Of a DNA stretch of 64,000 nucleotides, positions 59,536-64,000 are shown one piece after another (position 1 is the first letter of the stretch; each line of letters opens with the position of its first letter). The DNA comes from Eonycteris spelaea (taxonomy: Eukaryota > Chordata > Mammalia > Chiroptera > Pteropodidae). Both the position numbers and the translations under genes were made by a program. The notes below the pieces were generated by a model. The model worked only from the letters and a program-made list of their open reading frames with translations. It did not search any database and was not told the origin of the DNA. The stretch lies in the NCBI GenBank assembly GCA_003508835.1, contig PUFA01000092.1, positions 4,464,001 through 4,528,000 on the forward strand, given 5' to 3'.

Positions 59536-59748
59536 GGGGGAAGGGGGAGGGGTAGGTAGATGGGGTAAAATGGGTCAAATATGCGGTGACAGTTAGAAAT
59601 CTAACTGCGAGCGGTGAATACGCAACACATTGTATATATATATGCCTTAGTGTTGAACTGTGCACCTGAAAATTTCTGGATTTTGTTAACCAATGTTACC
59701 ATAATAAAATTTTTTTAAACATTAAAATGTGAAAAAATAAATAAAAAA
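59536..59748 (+). mobile_element. LINE-1, very short 5'-truncated copy, plus strand
   Basis: A 213-bp L1 3' UTR with landmarks GGGTCAAATATGCGGTGACAG (59571), GTGCACCTGAAAATTTCTGG (59659) and GTTAACCAATGTTACCATAA (59685). Its long AT-rich tail contains TAAAATGTGA (59723-59732), a partial third copy of the target site. The flanking 15-bp direct repeats are identical, so this is among the youngest insertions here. Confidence 0.94.
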
Positions 59749-59763
59749 TAAAATGTGATTGAT
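59749..59763. repeat. Target-site duplication, right copy
   Basis: Identical to 59521-59535. Confidence 0.95.
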
Positions 59764-60940
59764 AAAACAAAAATGAAATAAAAAGGATTGAAATATAGGT
59801 TCAAGAAGTCTCCCAGAATGTAAGAGTAATAACAGACAAAAAAGTATTAGTGAAAACATAAGGGATTCAGAGAATCAATTCAGGTGTTATAATATCCAAA
59901 TAATGGTATTTTGAGGGGCAGGGTCAGGGAAGGCCAGAGAAGATAAAAGGGGAAGGAATTGTAGGAATAAAGAAGAGAATTTTCTTTCATTGAAAGAGAC
60001 ATTTTTTAAATTAAAAGATTTAAAAAGATGTGTAGAATACGTAAAAAAATAACTACATGTAAAGACAAGGGGTATTTTTCCCCAAAATTTCTAAGGAAAA
60101 CATATTGACTTTTAATCTAAAATTTTTCACTTAGCCTAATTATTAACAATATGAATAGACAATTTGAGTGATATAAGTATTCAGAAAAAAAGACTCCTCA
60201 TGTAACATGTCTCAGGGAAGGATATAGTCCAGAAAAATAAGAGAATGAAGCAAGGAAGAGGACAGTATTGACCAAATCAGCAATTTCAATCCCTATCAAC
60301 AATAAGGAATTACTAGAATGACAGCTGTACAAAAGGCCTAGAGAGTAACACATTCTGCATACTTCAAGGTACAAAATATTTAGGGTCAAAGGAGATTCCA
60401 TAGATTTTATGGCATACTTGAGATATTGAAAAATAGAAAAATCAAGAAAATAAAAAGTCTAAGAAATAAAAAAAACATACAAGAAGAAAATGTGATCAGG
60501 ACACTGTATTTGGTTCTGAAGATCACAGAATTTATATAATCTAAATAGTATAAATGCCTCTATTGATTTTTCAACTTTTAGAATAATCTTGAAAAAATAT
60601 ATTATATATTATAATTAGAATAGAATGTAAATATTATCACTATTTACAGTAAAAATTAAAATACAGATTACAGAATATGAATTGAAAGGAAAAATGAAGA
60701 GAAAAGAAATACAGGGGTATTTATATTCACATCTCACAAAATGTAAGATAAAAGACACTTTTATAGCTCATGGAAAAAGAAATAGAGGTGCAAGTATATT
60801 ATTTAGACATAAGCAAGGTGAGTGTGGTATAACTGAACTAAATTCTCATCTATGGTATTAGAAACTCAATATATAATGACTCGATTTGACAACTCTAGAA
60901 ACAATAGGAAATACATATATATTATTTAGAAATATAAATA
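59764..60940. other. No recognised feature (unassigned sequence)
   Basis: AT-rich noncoding DNA; nothing assigned. Confidence 0.4.
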
Positions 60941-60949
60941 AGAAACTAC

Positions 60950-63193
60950 CACAGAGACTTCTGGTCAAAACGGTGGAGTAGGTAAACACTGTGCTCACCT
61001 CCTCTCAGATCGCATGAAAATTACAGCTAACCTACAGAACAACTATCATTGGGAGTCACCCGAAGTCTATCTGAACAGAAGTCCTACAACTGAGGATATA
61101 CAGAAGATGCTAATTCAATACTGGTAGGAGAGGCAGAGACACAAAGTGGGCTGGTCGCACACCTGCATATGGAATGTGGAAGGATATCAGGAGGATATCT
61201 CCACTGAGGAGATCCCTCCAGAGGAATGAGGGGTCCCAGCCCCACACCAGGCTCTTAAACCAAGGTTTCCAGTGCTGGTCAAAGAAGTCCCTACAACTTC
61301 TAACTGTTAAACCAGCAGAGATTGTGACTGAGTGAGATGGAGAGTGGCTGGAGTCTCCTCTAAGGGGTCCACATGCAGTCTTAATGATGCACTCACTTGC
61401 TCTGAGCTCCAGCTGGGGCAGTAGATTGAAGATGCCAGGGACATACAGGGAGGAACTGAATTATCTGGCTGTAAGGTGAGGGCTAAAGGAGTAGCTTTCT
61501 CCCAGACAGAAATGCGGCAGAATCTACTGTTTCTTTGTTGGGCCCTCCCCAGTGTTCAGATGCAGACAGCCGCCATGGCTGAATCTCCATCCTGGCTAAT
61601 ACTGGTCACCTCATCTAGGAACGCCTTGAGATCCCACCCCACCTAACTTGTGGGCCCACCCAAGCCGCTTCCAGTGGTTTTTCCATACAAATGGCCTGTC
61701 TTGGCTCATGCTGCAGACTTTTCTAGAATCTCTCAAAGGCTTGCAAAACCCAAACAAGCAGCATCTGGCTTTTGCATGCTTCTTACTAAGCAGCCCCAAG
61801 CCCAGCACTAGCAGCAACTGGCCTCAGTTCAAGCCTTGGCCTCTCGAGTCACCTTCAAGCCCAGTGTGGGTGGTGACAATCTGCAGATTGTTTTGGTGAC
61901 TCTTGCCTGGTGGCCCTGGGCAGGGCACAGACTGTGGCTAAACTTGGCCTGAGGTGGGGCCTTTACCAGGAGGACCCAGGGCTGGCACACCCAGTGGCCA
62001 GCTTCTGACCGAGCCAGAGCATGACCCAGCTCTGAAAACAACCCACCTAAAGGTGGATTGCATCTGAGGACAACACACCCAAAGGGCAGACTGGACAAGC
62101 TCCAGAGCCTTGCTAAAGCAAATCCTGCTCCATGGGGTCAGCCCCTCCCTGGCCAGTCCTCACAACCAATCCGCCTAAGGGTCAATCCCTCCCATTGACA
62201 TATAAACAGCATCCAAGGCTCAACTACAGCAGGAGGGCACACACAATCCATACAAGGGACAAACCTGGAGCACACGCTCAGGTGACCAGGGAAGACTGTG
62301 CCACTGGGACCCGCAGTACATCTACTACATAAGGCCACTTCTACTAACACCAGGAGATATAGCAATCCTACTTAATACATAGAAACAAATACAGGGAGGC
62401 AGTCAAAATGGAGAGAAAAAGAAACATAGCCCAGATGAAGAACAGAACAAAGCTCCAGAAAAAGAAATAAACAAAATTTGTGTGCAGATGCAGAGTTCAA
62501 AACCCTTGTTATAAGATGCTCAATGAACTTAAGGGAAGAGTAGATGAACTAGGTGAGAACTTTAACAAAGAAATAGAAAATAGAATAATGGATATAGAAA
62601 ATATAAAGAGAGAACCAGTCAGAAATGAAGAATACAATAACTGAAAGGAAGAATACATTACAGGGAATCAATAGTAGATTAGACGAAGCGGAGGATCAAA
62701 TCAGCAAATTAGAAACTATTAATGCCATAAAAATGAATAAAATCTTGCCATCTGCAACAATATGGATGGACTTAGAGGGTGTCGTGCTGAATGGAATAAG
62801 TCAGACTGAGAAAGACAAATGTCATATGATTTCGCTTACACGTGGAATCTAAAAAACAAAACAAACAAGCAAAACAGAAAGAAACTCAAATACAGAGAAC
62901 ATTTTAATGATTGCTAGATGGGAGGAACGTCGAGGGGGTAATAAAGGGAGGGAATTAAGAGATACAAATTGGTAGTTATAAAATAGTCGTGGAGATATAA
63001 AGTATAGCCTAAGAAATATGGTCAATAACATTGTAATAACTATGCTATGTATGGTATGAGATGGGTACTAGATTTATTGGGGTGACCACATTGAAAGTTA
63101 TATAAATGTCTAATCACCATGTTGTACACCTGAAACTAAGATAATATTGTATGTCAACTGTAATTTAAAAATTTAAAAATTGTTTTGTAAAAC
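60950..63193 (+). mobile_element. LINE-1 with 5' UTR and large internal deletion, plus strand
   Basis: Starts at the L1 5' end (CTTCTGGTCAAAACGGTGGAG at 60959) and continues through a GC-richer 5' UTR (to about 62400) and the start of ORF1 (GTCAAAATGGAGAGAAAAAG at 62402). Near 62727 it jumps to the last part of ORF2 (TCTTGCCATCTGCAACAATATGG at 62743) and ends with the 3' UTR and an A/T-rich tail (to about 63190). About 3.5-4 kb is missing. AGAAACTAC at 60941-60949 and 63194-63202 is a likely short TSD, so the deleted form was itself inserted, or was deleted later in place. Non-autonomous and non-coding today. Confidence 0.87.
62625..62852 (+). pseudogene. Chimeric L1 ORF1-ORF2 remnant frame
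   Basis: A 75-codon open frame. Its first about 35 residues are ORF1-like coiled coil (INSRLDEAEDQISKLE). The rest is the ORF2 C-terminus (WMDLEGVVLNGISQTEKDK, then MISLTRGI) in its native frame. The internal deletion joined the two proteins in frame. The upstream ORF1 start near 62408 is separated from this frame by a stop at 62642-62644 or by frame change, so it is not a complete fusion protein. No evidence that it is expressed. Confidence 0.65.
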
Positions 63194-63202
63194 AGAAACT
63201 AC

Positions 63203-64000
63203 TAGAGGATAGACAATATTTAGAGCTACAAATAAGAGATTGCTAGAAGAAATCAAACTGGAAACAGTTAAAAATTGTTGCATCTGGGGAACAGAAATGA
63301 GGCTGGAAAAGAATGAGGTGAAGGACTGTTGATTTGTGTACTTTTTTATTTTTATATGTGTATGTTTATATCTTAGAAATTTTTAAGTATTCAATCTTAT
63401 CAGATTATTACTTTTGACAAGCATTGAATTAAAGTTATAAAAATTCTCTAAGCAATCAGTAATTCATAACACCACCTGTATAACTCAAAAAGCACCCCGA
63501 ACTACACAATGAATTTTGTACCTAGAGAATATTGTGAACAACTATACATTCTAGAGTAATACTATAAACAGAGAGGGTAAACTTTGAAAAAAAAGGGGGG
63601 GGAAGTTCTTAAGAATCAAGTCATATGTAGAAGAAGCATTTGTTTCTCAGAACCACACTCCCTCAGCCAACTCTCATTTCAGCGCTGTCATGGAATCCCA
63701 TGAACACTGGTAGCATCCCACTACAAGCTTTTTTGCTGCTTCTCTTCACCTTCTGTCCCAGGTTTGCTTAACCAGAAAGCAAGTGCCTCCCAGAAGTCAG
63801 GAGGAAAGGGACTGATACCCTCAATACTCCCCAGGGTAGCCAATGAGAACAGAAATCTAGAGATAGATGCCTCAGTCTCCCATCTTCCAGATACAAAGTT
63901 CTAAGATTACTTTATGGTTTGTTAGAGAGTTCTGAACAGAATTGTATTTCAGCTGCCCCAGCAGTAACTAATCTAAAATATACCCTTTATTGGCCTTCCC
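63203..64000. other. No recognised feature (unassigned sequence)
   Basis: Noncoding. Contains an A8G8-type homopurine run at about 63587-63603. Runs off the window. Confidence 0.4.

Noticed and set aside
61400..62350. Possible CpG island or gene promoter
   Set aside because: GC content rises, but CpG dinucleotides are sparse and the segment is the 5' UTR of the internally deleted L1.

Overview
The window looks like nuclear DNA from a placental mammal. It has no intact protein-coding gene, no rRNA or functional tRNA gene, no CpG island and no CRISPR array. Nearly everything recognisable is transposon-derived: LINE-1 (L1) copies of several ages, MIR and L2 relics, MaLR-type (MLT1-like) LTRs, small DNA-transposon relics (hAT-Charlie, Tigger, possibly MER5), one tRNA-derived SINE and several microsatellites. 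The MIR, L2, MLT1 and Charlie layer is the ancient repeat set shared by placental mammals. The younger L1 3' ends and the tRNA-Gln-like SINE suggest a laurasiatherian, possibly a bat. That is a recollection-based guess, not a demonstration.

Layout. 1-1.6 kb: an internally deleted minus-strand L1. 3.36-9.02 kb: a near-complete minus-strand L1 with a perfect 14-bp target-site duplication (TSD); its reading frames are broken and the reverse-transcriptase motif is mutated. 10.0-13.8 kb: a patchwork of L1 pieces in alternating orientation. 15.36-16.2 kb: a 208-nt pure purine tract, an L1 piece and a Charlie relic missing one end. 17-19.5 kb: old repeats. 19.5-19.8 kb: the SINE with an 11-bp TSD. 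22.9-30.1 kb: L1 tails, MIRs, and an L1 inserted inside an older repeat. 30.1-30.6 kb: a polyadenylated retrocopy-like insertion of unknown source. 31-38 kb: mostly unassigned sequence. 38.3-45.7 kb: L2, old L1, two MLT1-like LTRs (one splitting an older relic) and MIR. 46-53.3 kb: long degraded plus-strand L1s. 54.8-59.8 kb: MIR relics, old L1, a Tigger relic and a short L1 tail with a perfect 15-bp TSD. 60.95-63.19 kb: an L1 with its 5' UTR but lacking the middle of the element, leaving a short frame that fuses the ORF1 coiled-coil region to the ORF2 C-terminus.

No genes here work together, and the window reads as intergenic or intronic DNA. The most interesting signals are how the retroelements are built: two L1 copies that keep the 5' UTR but lack the middle, a TSD-like repeat inside an L1 tail, nested insertions, and a polyadenylated retrocopy. 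Every open reading frame over 60 codons that I examined is a decayed L1 fragment, antisense to one, or chance. Family names come from recognising consensus phrases by eye, and boundaries without a stated TSD are approximate.
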